Assembly: GCA_002712335.1 (NCBI GenBank)
Contig: PATI01000019.1
Location: 22,447 to 75,324 of the forward strand
Reading direction: 5' to 3'
Source: Rhodospirillaceae bacterium
GTDB lineage: Bacteria; Pseudomonadota; Alphaproteobacteria; MPNO01; UBA2964
Length of the DNA stretch: 52,878 nucleotides
A program made the position numbers and the translations under genes. Shown here piece after piece: positions 36,021-44,183 of the stretch; within the stretch, counting starts at the first letter, position 1, and each line of letters opens with the position of its first letter. Below the pieces are notes generated by a model. It ran no database searches. It had not been told where the DNA came from and saw nothing but the letters and a program-made list of their open reading frames with translations.

Positions 36021-36425
36021 TTATTGTTTTTCACGGCTGGGTATAGTTTGCAGTGCTTTAATCCATTTTTGAGCAGAGCTATGCCAACCTTGAGTTGTTG
36101 GCACTAAATGGTTTAGTTGATTAGATGTAGGCGTACGGATTCGAAATATTTTTGGTTCGTCTCCTACTGAAGTAGAATATATATGTGTACCACAGTTAGG
36201 GCAGAATATCTGGGCACGCTTTCGACCACTTTCAGCCGTCTTAATATAAGTTTTAGGCTCTCCTGATAGGAGTACAAAATTTTCTTCCGGAACTGCGACG
36301 CCTATCCGAAAGGGACCACCCGAAAATTTTTGGCAGTCTGTACAATGACAAATTCCTACTTTTTCAGTGTCGGCTTCGGCTTCGTAACTAATAGCGCCAC
36401 AGTGACAGTTACCGTCAATTTTCAT
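36021..36425 (-). CDS. GFA family zinc-binding protein
   Basis: A 134-residue protein of the GFA (glutathione-dependent formaldehyde-activating) family. Zinc ligands are visible as CHCGAISYEAE, CHCTDCQKFSG and FCPNCGTHIYS, the standard three cysteine sets. Most family members are not proven formaldehyde enzymes; the fold binds two zinc ions. The frame opens with TTG at 36440, but that region is the ribosome binding site (GGAG nine bases before ATG 36425). Convergent with the ABC exporter gene and divergent from the TctC-like gene. Confidence 0.88.
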   Translation of the reverse strand: MKIDGNCHCGAISYEAEADTEKVGICHCTDCQKFSGGPFRIGVAVPEENFVLLSGEPKTYIKTAESGRKRAQIFCPNCGTHIYSTSVGDEPKIFRIRTPTSNQLNHLVPTTQGWHSSAQKWIKALQTIPSREKQ

Positions 36426-36509
36426 GGGTCTGGTCTCCAAATTTTTTTTTAATTCTATTTGATCTTGAAACCGAGGAGGTAAATGGTAGTCTCCGCGTAG
36501 CGGATTTAT

Positions 36510-36520
36510 TATAATATAAT
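36510..36520 (+). promoter_or_regulatory. Tandem TATAAT boxes before the TctC-like gene
   Basis: Two overlapping perfect TATAAT hexamers (36510-36515, 36515-36520) lie 15-25 bases before the ATG of the binding-protein gene. No good -35 box is seen at the expected distance. A TCCGC-GTA-GCGGA hairpin lies just upstream at 36492-36504 and may be a regulator site. If used, transcripts would have a very short leader that includes the GGGAG site. Confidence 0.35.
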
Positions 36521-36534
36521 AGGGAGCAAAGTGA

Positions 36535-37824
36535 ATGGGATTTTTGAAGAATAGCTTATCATTAGCAGCTGTTTTAGCGTTGGGGGTGGGTATTTCTGCT
36601 AATGCCTCTAACGCAGATAGCGTAGCTAAATTTTATAAAGGTAAGACTTTAAAAGTTATTGTAGCGTCAAGTGCGGGTGGAGGCTATGACGCCTATAGCC
36701 GAGTTTTGGGTGAACATATTGTTCGATTTCTCCCAGGGAACCCTAGTGCAGTAGTACAAAATATGCCGGGGGCTGGAGGATTAAGGGCTGCGAACTTTTT
36801 GTATGTACGCGCACCAAAAGACGGTACCTATTTCGGACATGTACAGAGAACCGCGCCATTTCATGCGATAATGGGGCGTCCGGGAGCGGCTTTCGACCCC
36901 AATAAGTTTAATTGGATTGGTAGCCTTAATAATGAGGTTACAATATGTGTGGTTCGAAAAGGGGCTAAGGCAAAAACTTTTGAGGACCTTCGAAAATACC
37001 AAACAATAATGGGGGGTTCCGGGATAGCGTCTGACAGTGAGACTGTACCAACGTTTCTAAATAATATGCTTGGATTTAAATTTAAGGTTGTTTCAGGTTA
37101 TCCTGGCTCCACGGAAACAGCCCTTGCTGTTGAGCGTAAAGAATTGGATGGCATGTGTGGTTCGTATTCTTCCTTAACATCCGCACAAAAACGCTGGTTC
37201 AAACCTGGCAAGGAATTTGTAAATATTTTGGTGCAAGCTTCGACACGAAAGCATGCAAAAATACCTCAGGTACCTCTTGCGAAAGATTTAGCTAGGAACT
37301 CGAAAGATAAGGCGGTTATGGAGCTAAATGATGCGCGCCTCGAAATGGGTCGTCCATTTGTTGCACCTCCGGGCGTACCGCAAGAGCGAGTGAAGGCACT
37401 CCGAGTAGCTTTTAACCAAATGGTCAAAGATAAGCAATTTGTAAACGCAATCCTTAAATTGGGAAGAGAGCTGAATCCCGTGACAGGTCAAGACGTTCAG
37501 GCCTTGATTTCTCGGGTAACGAAGGCCGATGAAACAATTATTCGAAATCTAAAAGACGCCCTTGTTTATAAAGGTAAAAAAGGGAAAGTTGTTTTTAAAA
37601 TGGTGAGCCACACTGGTAAAGTTACTAAAACTAAAAAGGGTAATCGCCGTATATGGATTTCTTATAAAGGCAAGGATGTCAAAGCAAAAGTATCCGGAAA
37701 AAGGACAAAAGTTACTGTGGATGGCAAGAAGGTAAAGCGCAAAGCCGTAAAAATAGGTATGACTTGTACTTTTATCTACCCATCACCAGGCTCGGAGGCA
37801 AAGAAGATAGATTGTAAGAGTTAA
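36535..37824 (+). CDS. Bug/TctC-type tripartite tricarboxylate binding protein with basic C-terminal extension
   Basis: This 429-residue protein has a signal peptide at 1-27 (hydrophobic SLSLAAVLALGVGISA) followed by a Bug/TctC-like binding domain: KFYKGKTLKVIVASSAGGGYDAYSR, PSAVVQNMPGAGGLRAANF and the C-terminal PPGVPQERVKALR. Such proteins bind carboxylates in the periplasm for TctAB carriers, but no tctA or tctB lies nearby. After residue 344 it carries an 85-residue tail with 23 lysines, alternating beta-like hydrophobic and basic residues, and ending with two cysteines (GMTCTF, IDCKS). The usual family length is about 320-330. A GGGAG site precedes the ATG, and a shared terminator follows. 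Confidence 0.87.
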   Translation: MGFLKNSLSLAAVLALGVGISANASNADSVAKFYKGKTLKVIVASSAGGGYDAYSRVLGEHIVRFLPGNPSAVVQNMPGAGGLRAANFLYVRAPKDGTYFGHVQRTAPFHAIMGRPGAAFDPNKFNWIGSLNNEVTICVVRKGAKAKTFEDLRKYQTIMGGSGIASDSETVPTFLNNMLGFKFKVVSGYPGSTETALAVERKELDGMCGSYSSLTSAQKRWFKPGKEFVNILVQASTRKHAKIPQVPLAKDLARNSKDKAVMELNDARLEMGRPFVAPPGVPQERVKALRVAFNQMVKDKQFVNAILKLGRELNPVTGQDVQALISRVTKADETIIRNLKDALVYKGKKGKVVFKMVSHTGKVTKTKKGNRRIWISYKGKDVKAKVSGKRTKVTVDGKKVKRKAVKIGMTCTFIYPSPGSEAKKIDCKS

Positions 37825-37844
37825 ACACTGGTTTGATAAAGTTT

Positions 37845-37876
37845 AAAAAGCCCCACTTTTGTGGGGCTTTTTTTTT
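37845..37876. terminator. Bidirectional factor-independent terminator
   Basis: A perfect 11-base stem, AAAAGCCCCAC with GTGGGGCTTTT, closes a TTTT loop and is followed by T-run on the plus strand; the plus-strand A-run gives a T-run on the minus strand. It sits 20 bases after the TctC-like stop and overlaps the stop codon of the convergent MotB-like gene, so it can end both transcripts. Confidence 0.9.
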
Positions 37877-39299
37877 AGCGACCAGTAAGCTTGAATTCTA
37901 TCCTTCTATTCCTTTCAAGTGAGATATTTCGTTTACCCAAATCAATTGGTCTGAACTCGCCAAACCCCGCGGCAGCTAAACGGTGAGGTGGGATACCCTG
38001 CGCTACTAGTTTTTTTACTACTGCAATAGCTCTGGCTGCTGATAATTCCCAGTTGGAGGGGTAGCTTGCTGTTTGAATAGGGCGACTGTCAGTATGCCCA
38101 TCTACTCTTAAAATCCAGTCGACATCCGTTGGAATTCGGGCAGAAATATCTTTTAAAGTTCTGGCTAGTTTAATAATTTGGTTTTCGCCACTTCCATAAA
38201 GTGCGGTAGAACTTGAAGGAAATAAGACTTCCGATTGAAAAACGAAACGGTCCCCTTCCACGGTAACACCGGGAGTGTTTCCTAGAGCTTTGCGTAATTT
38301 ACCAAAAAACTCTGAACGGAAACGCGCTAGCTCTTCAACTTTGTGAGCGAGAGCTTGATTTAACCGTTTACCCAAATTGATTATTTGAAAATTCTGAGTT
38401 TTGGCTTTTTCTTCTGAAGCCTCAAGAGCTAAAGAAATTTTAGCTAATTGTTTTTTTAAATCACTAAGTTGTCTGCTTACTTTATCTATATGTAATTTAT
38501 ATTTTGTAGAAATAAGCTGTTCGGCTGATAGCCTTTTAGAAGAATTTTTTAAACCATCATGTAGTTTTTGAATCACAATATTTTTCTCGGTAATTTCTTT
38601 TTGTACCACGGCAGTTTGTTTCCTTTGACTAACAAGTTCTGCTTTAAGTACTTTGCTTTTATCTCGAATTGTTGTCAGCTCGTTCTTTCCGACATCGAGT
38701 GTTCTAACCAATGACACTATTCTATTTTCTAGGGAAAGGCGTACTTTATTGAGCCTTTCAATATCCTGTTTTAAACTCGCTATACTTTGAAGATGTAATC
38801 GAATTTTGGCTTGGCCGCCTTCTATTTTTTGTTCTTTTAGAACTAGCGATTTTTCTAACCGGTTCCGATTCTTGGTCATGATACCTAGTTCTTTTGTTAG
38901 GCTGGATATATTGCCTTTGAATTTTTTCAAATCAGTCTCTTTTTTGACTAAAATTTTAGATAACTCATCCCGGTCTGCAGTCAGACTGGTTAGGTTTTGT
39001 ATTAATTGATCATTAGTATCAAGAGAGGTTTGTAATCTTGTGGATAATTGCGCAATTTCAATTTTGAGGTTTTCATTTGACTTTTGTTCCAATGCTAAAA
39101 CTTCACTTAGTTGCGCAATTTGACGGTTTAGACGATCAAGGGCGTCATTTCGGCCAGTTAAAATCTCAGATAGGAAAAATTGGGCTATTGTGAAAACCAT
39201 CAGCACAAATATGATAATTATCAATAAAGTAGAGATAGCATCGACGAAACCAGGCCAAATATTTGGGGAATTCTCACGTATGCGTGAACGTCCAAGCAT
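37875..39299 (-). CDS. MotB-like protein with long coiled coil and OmpA peptidoglycan-binding domain
   Basis: A 474-residue inner-membrane protein. One transmembrane helix lies at about 18-44 with D20 at its entry (FVDAISTLL), the place of the proton-carrying Asp of MotB/TolR-type subunits. Residues 45-335 are a very long heptad-rich coiled coil. Residues about 340-474 are an OmpA-like peptidoglycan-binding domain with ILRVDGHTDSRPI, SNWELSAARAIAVVKKL and RRIEFKL. With the MotA-like neighbour it should form a proton-driven stator-like complex spanning to the cell wall. The gene starts 22 bases after that neighbour. It belongs to an alphaproteobacterial family usually annotated only as peptidoglycan-binding protein. 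Confidence 0.86.
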   Translation of the reverse strand: MLGRSRIRENSPNIWPGFVDAISTLLIIIIFVLMVFTIAQFFLSEILTGRNDALDRLNRQIAQLSEVLALEQKSNENLKIEIAQLSTRLQTSLDTNDQLIQNLTSLTADRDELSKILVKKETDLKKFKGNISSLTKELGIMTKNRNRLEKSLVLKEQKIEGGQAKIRLHLQSIASLKQDIERLNKVRLSLENRIVSLVRTLDVGKNELTTIRDKSKVLKAELVSQRKQTAVVQKEITEKNIVIQKLHDGLKNSSKRLSAEQLISTKYKLHIDKVSRQLSDLKKQLAKISLALEASEEKAKTQNFQIINLGKRLNQALAHKVEELARFRSEFFGKLRKALGNTPGVTVEGDRFVFQSEVLFPSSSTALYGSGENQIIKLARTLKDISARIPTDVDWILRVDGHTDSRPIQTASYPSNWELSAARAIAVVKKLVAQGIPPHRLAAAGFGEFRPIDLGKRNISLERNRRIEFKLTGR

Positions 39300-39321
39300 T
39301 AGCTATACGTCGCCCCACAAT

Positions 39322-40464
39322 TCATTGTTTGGAGCGCTCAGCAATTGCTGCCATAGTCCGGGATAAGACCCTTATTTCATTTCTAAGTTCTGAAACTAGT
39401 CCATTGCGGCCAGTCTCTATTTTTTCGATTAGACGGGTTATTTGAGTATCAATACTACGCATTGTTTGGTGGGTTGTTTCATCGGTGTGGCGAGCAACGG
39501 AGGCTTCTGCTAGCTTTGATAGAAGGGGCTTGATTTCTAATTGGGTTTCAGCAAGTTTGATCATTAAAGATTGTTCGGTCCTCATTTGATCAGTAAGTAT
39601 TTCAAGTTGTTTTGTGAGTGCAATTACACCAGTGCTGGCAGAAATACGATCTTCCTCGCCTCGTTCCAGTGTACGTTGTAAATTTTCTAGGCTTACTGCA
39701 GTTTGTTCGAGTAAGGCTTGAACATATGCAGGCACGGCTTCCTCTCCATCAACAACTGAAAGGCTCCCTGAAGACAGCCTGGTTTGTCCAGCTAACCAGT
39801 CTTCAAGGTCATTATAAAAACGATTTTGTGCTTGGCCAGATTGTAATTCAAGAAAGCCAAGAATTAAAGATCCAGCGAGGCCAAGCAGGGAAGAGCTAAA
39901 GGCTGTGCCCATACCTGTAAGCGGTGCTTTCAGACCTGATTTTAAGTCAGAAAATACTGTTGTTAGGTCGTTACTTCCTACTGAGAGGCCACTAATAACA
40001 TCTCCCACAGCGCCGATGGTTTGTAATAATCCCCAAAATGTACCAAGAAGACCGAGAAATATAAGTAAGCCAATGAGGTAGCGGGATAGGTCGCGGGATT
40101 CGGTTAACCTTGATGAAATACCATCTAATATGGATCTTAAGGATAACGCAGATAAACTAAACTGTTCGCCTTGTTCCCCTAACATCGCTGCCATTGGGGC
40201 TAATAGTTGAGGAGGTGTCTGATGATCCATTATCCTAGTTTTTCTACTACGAAAATTATCTAGCCAGGAAACTTCTTTCATCAACAACATTACTTGCCGA
40301 AAAATATAAAATATACCGAGTATTAGAACGCCAATTATTAAACCATTTAGAGCTGGGTTGGCCATGAACGCTTTGGCTAAGGTAGGGTAGAGGCCTGCTA
40401 CAGAGAGCATTACCGCTAAAATAAATAAGAGCATCCTTATCAAATAACGCTGGGGACTACTCAT
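39322..40464 (-). CDS. MotA/TolQ/ExbB-family proton channel protein
   Basis: A 380-residue membrane protein. Hydrophobic helices lie at about 8-32, 38-58, 148-172 and 195-220; the third and fourth, with FLGLLGTFWGLLQTIG and GMGTAFSSSLLGLAGSLILG, match the channel helices of MotA/TolQ/ExbB proteins. A cytoplasmic, mostly helical tail occupies 240-380. It pairs with the MotB-like protein encoded 22 bases downstream. The ATG at 40464 follows AGGA. The pair resembles flagellar stators and TolQR but no flagellar, tol or exb genes are adjacent, so it probably energises another envelope process. Confidence 0.87.
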   Translation of the reverse strand: MSSPQRYLIRMLLFILAVMLSVAGLYPTLAKAFMANPALNGLIIGVLILGIFYIFRQVMLLMKEVSWLDNFRSRKTRIMDHQTPPQLLAPMAAMLGEQGEQFSLSALSLRSILDGISSRLTESRDLSRYLIGLLIFLGLLGTFWGLLQTIGAVGDVISGLSVGSNDLTTVFSDLKSGLKAPLTGMGTAFSSSLLGLAGSLILGFLELQSGQAQNRFYNDLEDWLAGQTRLSSGSLSVVDGEEAVPAYVQALLEQTAVSLENLQRTLERGEEDRISASTGVIALTKQLEILTDQMRTEQSLMIKLAETQLEIKPLLSKLAEASVARHTDETTHQTMRSIDTQITRLIEKIETGRNGLVSELRNEIRVLSRTMAAIAERSKQ

Positions 40465-40528
40465 CCATCAATTCCTATAAAAATTAGGGATACAAAGAAC
40501 ATTACAGCGCGAAGACCACCTCAACGGG

Positions 40529-41422
40529 TTAACGTTTCTTTACAATGATATCAATACGGTTTGGAAATTGATTATCGAACTTATTTCCAAGAGCTTTTAC
40601 GCCAATTCTCACCCTGTCTATTCCATTGTCTATAAAATAGGCCCGAGTTTTAATTGCCCGACGTAGAGAAATACGCCGCGCTTGGAGCACAGATCTGTCT
40701 GTGGCTTGAGCAAATGAAAATAGTTCCAGATGATAAGCGTGGTCGCTTTTTAAAGCGTCTAAAATTACAGCTAACTGTGTTTTTGCATTGTCACCAAACG
40801 AGGAAGATTCCCCAACAAACTTTAATGTAAATTTTGAGTTAGGTCTTAGTTTTTTTTTCTCCACATCGATGGCGGCGGATAAAATTTTGGATCGGTTTTT
40901 TTGTTTTATTTTTCGATATCTTGTTTTTTGGCTTGTTACACGAGGTGTCGGATTCTTTTTTGTCAAATCAATTGGTTCTTTTATGTTTTTGTCATTAAAT
41001 TTCTCATTGAACGTGGATATTCTTGATTTTCCAAGCTGTCTGACTTTTTCCGGATGTTTCTTAAATTGTTGTTTAGGCCGGATTTTATTTTTAAATTTAT
41101 ATGTCTTGAATTTATTTTTTAATGCTGGTTTTTCTAGGGTAATCAATTGATGATTACGCTGCTTTTTTTCTATTAAATATTTTCCATTTTCATTCCGCTG
41201 TTTTAATTTGGTTGAAGCGGCCACCGGATGTTTGCGCTGAATTTGGAGGAAACTTCGTGCAATATTGGGAAGCGGTGCAATTGATTCAATAACATCGTTA
41301 TTAACAACAACATTAGGTTGGACATAGTCGCCAATATATTGCTGTGCTTTAACCTCTTGGACGTTCTCTATTAATGCGTAGAAAATGAATATAAGAAAAA
41401 TTTTAATTTGAGTTTTTTTCAT
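40529..41422 (-). CDS. Secreted Lys-rich protein with C-terminal OmpA-like domain
   Basis: A 297-residue protein with a signal peptide at 1-27 (MKKTQIKIFLIFIFYALIE, cut near VKA/QQ). Residues 60-195 are strongly basic and low in complexity. The last 100 residues form an OmpA-like fold: LKFVGESSSFGDNAKTQL, a helix, YHLELFSFAQA, then SVLQARRISLRRAIKTRAYFID and the end RIDIIVKKR. The usual GHTD motif is replaced by FSFAQATD, so peptidoglycan binding is uncertain. It starts the minus-strand run ahead of the MotA-like and MotB-like genes, 64 bases upstream, and may be a periplasmic partner of that complex. The gene is more AT-rich than its neighbours. Confidence 0.75.
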   Translation of the reverse strand: MKKTQIKIFLIFIFYALIENVQEVKAQQYIGDYVQPNVVVNNDVIESIAPLPNIARSFLQIQRKHPVAASTKLKQRNENGKYLIEKKQRNHQLITLEKPALKNKFKTYKFKNKIRPKQQFKKHPEKVRQLGKSRISTFNEKFNDKNIKEPIDLTKKNPTPRVTSQKTRYRKIKQKNRSKILSAAIDVEKKKLRPNSKFTLKFVGESSSFGDNAKTQLAVILDALKSDHAYHLELFSFAQATDRSVLQARRISLRRAIKTRAYFIDNGIDRVRIGVKALGNKFDNQFPNRIDIIVKKR

Positions 41423-41549
41423 TTATATACATTTCCAAAAAATTGGTATTTTAGCGTCAGCCAATAGAGTTCTTTTTAATAATATTTTAAATGTTTATTT
41501 TTAATTAAAGCGAAATTGTGGCTAATACATATAATTCTAAAAATATTAT

Positions 41550-42350
41550 CTAATTTTTTGAACTTATTGCTTTTCTGAGCATTTTTCCGACTTGATCGAA
41601 CAGTAGGCTGTTTGATGCGAGTATGCTACCGTTATTTAGTGGATCGCTATGACCGTTGATTTCACTTACGAATCCACCTGCTTCGCGAACCAATAAAATT
41701 CCAGCCGCTACATCCCACGGTGATAAGCCAATTTCCCAAAAACTATCGAAACGACCGGCAGCTACATACGCAAGATCTAAAGAAGCAACGCCAAATCTTC
41801 TCAGGCCAGCGGTTTGATCCATAACGGGGGCTAACGTTGCTAACATTTCTTTTTTGCCGGGTCGGCCAGCAAAAGGTATACCGGTCGCAAGAATAGCCAA
41901 ATTAAGACTGTCGCGTGCAGAAACTCGAAGTCGGGAATTGTTGAGATAACACCCGCTACCTTTGACCGCCCAAAAAGTTTCATCCCTGCAGGGGTCATAA
42001 ATCATACCAGCTTCCAGTTCTCCGTTGTGTTCCTGTGCGATAGAGATTGAAAAATGTGGTATTCCATGAAGAAAATTTGTTGTTCCATCCAATGGATCTA
42101 TAATCCACCTATCGGCGTTATCTACTTCGCCAACGGAACCCCCTTCTTCCAACAACATCGAAAATGATGGGCGGGCTTTGTTCAATTCAAAACGTAATAT
42201 TTCCTCAGACCTTCGATCAGCCTTTGAAACGAAATCAGCTGGACCTTTGCGCGAAACTTGCAGCTGTTCCACCTCGCCGAAATCATGCAGTAGGCTCCGA
42301 GCAGCCTTTCGCGCCGCTGCATTCATAACATTAATTATTGGTGGCAACAT
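41550..42350 (-). CDS. suhB: Inositol monophosphatase family protein
   Basis: A 266-residue inositol-monophosphatase-family enzyme. Metal sites are visible: EEGGSVGE near 63-70, WIIDPLDGTTNFLHGIPHF near 81-99 with the DPLDGT motif, and SPWDVAAGILLVREAGG near 210-226. It dephosphorylates inositol phosphates or related sugar phosphates, with Mg2+. The start MLPPIINVMNAAARKAARS matches alphaproteobacterial relatives. It is downstream of efp on the same strand by 48 bases. The symbol suhB follows the family name and not a proven function. Confidence 0.92.
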   Translation of the reverse strand: MLPPIINVMNAAARKAARSLLHDFGEVEQLQVSRKGPADFVSKADRRSEEILRFELNKARPSFSMLLEEGGSVGEVDNADRWIIDPLDGTTNFLHGIPHFSISIAQEHNGELEAGMIYDPCRDETFWAVKGSGCYLNNSRLRVSARDSLNLAILATGIPFAGRPGKKEMLATLAPVMDQTAGLRRFGVASLDLAYVAAGRFDSFWEIGLSPWDVAAGILLVREAGGFVSEINGHSDPLNNGSILASNSLLFDQVGKMLRKAISSKN

Positions 42351-42398
42351 TTGGCAGAAGCCCTTTGATTGTGAAGGTGAATATTTTTTCTAATATAG

Positions 42399-42965
42399 TT
42401 AGTCTTTTGCTCTTTCTACGTATGTTGCGTCTGCGGTATTGATAACCACACGGGTTCCGACGCTTATATGTGGGGGTACCATTGTTTTAACCCCATTTTC
42501 TAGTACTGCGGGTTTGTAGGACGATGATGCAGTTTGTCCTTTAACCACGGCATCTGCTTCGATAATCTCAAGAGTAATGTTCATTGGTAGCCGGACACCC
42601 ACGGGTACATCATCTACAGTATCAACAGTTACTTCCATACCTTCAGTTAAGAATATCTTGGCTTCACCTGCCATATCAACTGGGACGTTGAATTGATCAA
42701 AAGTTTCTGTGTCCATCAAATTGATCAGCTCACCCTCGGCGAATAACATGGTACAGGTTTTCTCGGATGTCATTAACTTTTCGACTGTTTCCTGAGTTCT
42801 GAATCGTTCATTTGTTTTCACACCAGTGATAGCGTCTCGCATGTCGACAGCAATAAAAGCGTTACCCTTACCAGGGAGTATGAGCTCATATTTGACAACA
42901 ACATATTTTTTACCTTCATGCTCAATTGCATGCCCGGGTCTAAGCGTATTGGCTAGGACCTTCAT
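42399..42965 (-). CDS. efp: Translation elongation factor P
   Basis: The 188-residue product is elongation factor P, which helps the ribosome through proline stretches. K33 in the loop LPGKGNAF is the residue modified by beta-lysine in bacteria having EpmA and EpmB, both of which are encoded next to it. The domains are standard: an N-terminal KOW-like barrel, and two OB folds with the end GTRVVINTADATYVERAKD. A promoter-like sequence lies 43-71 bases upstream. Cotranscription with suhB is likely. Confidence 0.97.
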   Translation of the reverse strand: MKVLANTLRPGHAIEHEGKKYVVVKYELILPGKGNAFIAVDMRDAITGVKTNERFRTQETVEKLMTSEKTCTMLFAEGELINLMDTETFDQFNVPVDMAGEAKIFLTEGMEVTVDTVDDVPVGVRLPMNITLEIIEADAVVKGQTASSSYKPAVLENGVKTMVPPHISVGTRVVINTADATYVERAKD

Positions 42966-43007
42966 ATGATTTTTATCCTTGTTTTTCTATGTTAGTCTGA
43001 GCGGGGC

Positions 43008-43036
43008 AAAATAACAGGTTGCTGTAAGCGTTTCAA
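43008..43036 (-). promoter_or_regulatory. Candidate sigma-70-type promoter for efp
   Basis: On the minus strand TTGAAA and TATTTT are 17 bases apart, close to the sigma-70 consensus, with the start point expected about 35 bases before the efp ATG. The -35 box overlaps the loop of a perfect stem (CTGTAAG at 43022-43028 with CTTACAG at 43037-43043), which could be a regulator site or the end of the epmB transcript. Confidence 0.45.
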
Positions 43037-43052
43037 CTTACAGTATTGCTAT

Positions 43053-44117
43053 TTATTCATCTCGATACCGATGTTTCACACCCTTCCAGTCGGTAATATT
43101 CCAATACATGTCTTCGGAGGCTTCCAAATAACTTGGCCCGATGGGGACTTTACCGTGGCCATTAGGAATATCGAGCATGTAATTTGGTTGGCAAAGGCCT
43201 GACACAGAACCTCGTAGTTTTTTTACTAGTGTTTGTCCGGTCGCGATTGTAGTCCGAAAATGACTTGTTCCTTCTGCTTTATCACCATGATGAAGGTAGT
43301 AAGGCTTAACCCTGCATTTAACTAGCCTCTTCATCAATGTTTTAAGAGTATTGGCATTATCGTTTATTCCCTTTAGCAGGACCGTCTGAGCTAACAGTGG
43401 GAAACCATTATCCACTAACCTTGCTATTGCCTCTTCTGTCTCTGGAATTAGCTCATCGGAGTGGTTGCAATGGACTACAATAAACACGGGTTTTTTGGAT
43501 TTAATGGCAGATATTAACTCTCCTGTTATTTTGTCAGGGTCTACTATCGGTACACGTGTATGTATTCTGATTACTCCAACATGCTCTATGTTTTCTAAAT
43601 TGCTGATTAGTTCCTTTAATCTGCGAGATGAAAGTGTGAACGGGTCACCCCCAGATAATATTACCTCCCAAATATCAGAATTAGTTTTAATATATTCCAA
43701 TGCCCTTTCTAATTCCAATTTTTTGAGCAAACCGTGCCCCACGGCTTCCCTTCGAAAACAAAACCTGCAATAGACTGGGCATGTGAGTGTCGGAGTCAAA
43801 AGAACGCGGTCAGGGTAACGGTGAACAATACCTTTAACGGGGCTGTGAGATCCGTCACCTATTGGATCTGAAAGCTCATCTTCTCCAACTCTACATTCTA
43901 GGGGTGACGGGATGAATTGTCTTGATATTGGCGAATGGTCATTCTGGTGTTCCAAAATTTTTAATAAGTGGGGTGTAATATTGAAAGGTAATTTTTTGCA
44001 GGCTTTTTCAATACTTTGCAGGTGATCAGGTGGAACTAATTCCAAATCCATCAATTTTTTGGTTAAATGGTGGCTTTGTTCTTTTACGCTATGGACAACA
44101 TTTTTCCTTACCGTCAT
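43053..44117 (-). CDS. epmB: EF-P lysine 2,3-aminomutase (radical SAM)
   Basis: A 354-residue radical SAM enzyme of the lysine 2,3-aminomutase family. The [4Fe-4S] cysteines C113, C117 and C120 lie in CPVYCRFCFRREAVG; EVILSGGDPFTLS and VIRIHTRVPIVDP are family motifs, and the PLP-binding region near the C-terminus has LVKKLRGSVSGLCQPNYMLDIPNGHGKVP. It turns L-lysine into (R)-beta-lysine for EF-P. The short length (true KamA exceeds 400) and proximity to efp and epmA support EpmB. It is divergent from epmA by 66 bases and upstream of efp by 87. Confidence 0.93.
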   Translation of the reverse strand: MTVRKNVVHSVKEQSHHLTKKLMDLELVPPDHLQSIEKACKKLPFNITPHLLKILEHQNDHSPISRQFIPSPLECRVGEDELSDPIGDGSHSPVKGIVHRYPDRVLLTPTLTCPVYCRFCFRREAVGHGLLKKLELERALEYIKTNSDIWEVILSGGDPFTLSSRRLKELISNLENIEHVGVIRIHTRVPIVDPDKITGELISAIKSKKPVFIVVHCNHSDELIPETEEAIARLVDNGFPLLAQTVLLKGINDNANTLKTLMKRLVKCRVKPYYLHHGDKAEGTSHFRTTIATGQTLVKKLRGSVSGLCQPNYMLDIPNGHGKVPIGPSYLEASEDMYWNITDWKGVKHRYRDE

Positions 44118-44183
44118 GCTATTGGCTCCGTGATATAAAATTTGAGGGTTTATAACCCTTTTTCCTGTAACGGGATAAATAAT

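Noticed and set aside
37875..40464. Zorya-like anti-phage system (ZorA/ZorB) from the MotA- and OmpA-type pair
   Set aside because: No ZorC, ZorD or ZorE gene is adjacent, the surroundings are housekeeping genes and the pair recurs in alphaproteobacterial chromosomes beside suhB and efp as I recall.
42990..43052. Terminator hairpin between epmB and efp
   Set aside because: The CTGTAAG/CTTACAG stem is AT-rich and has no T-run on the minus strand; it is treated as part of the promoter region.
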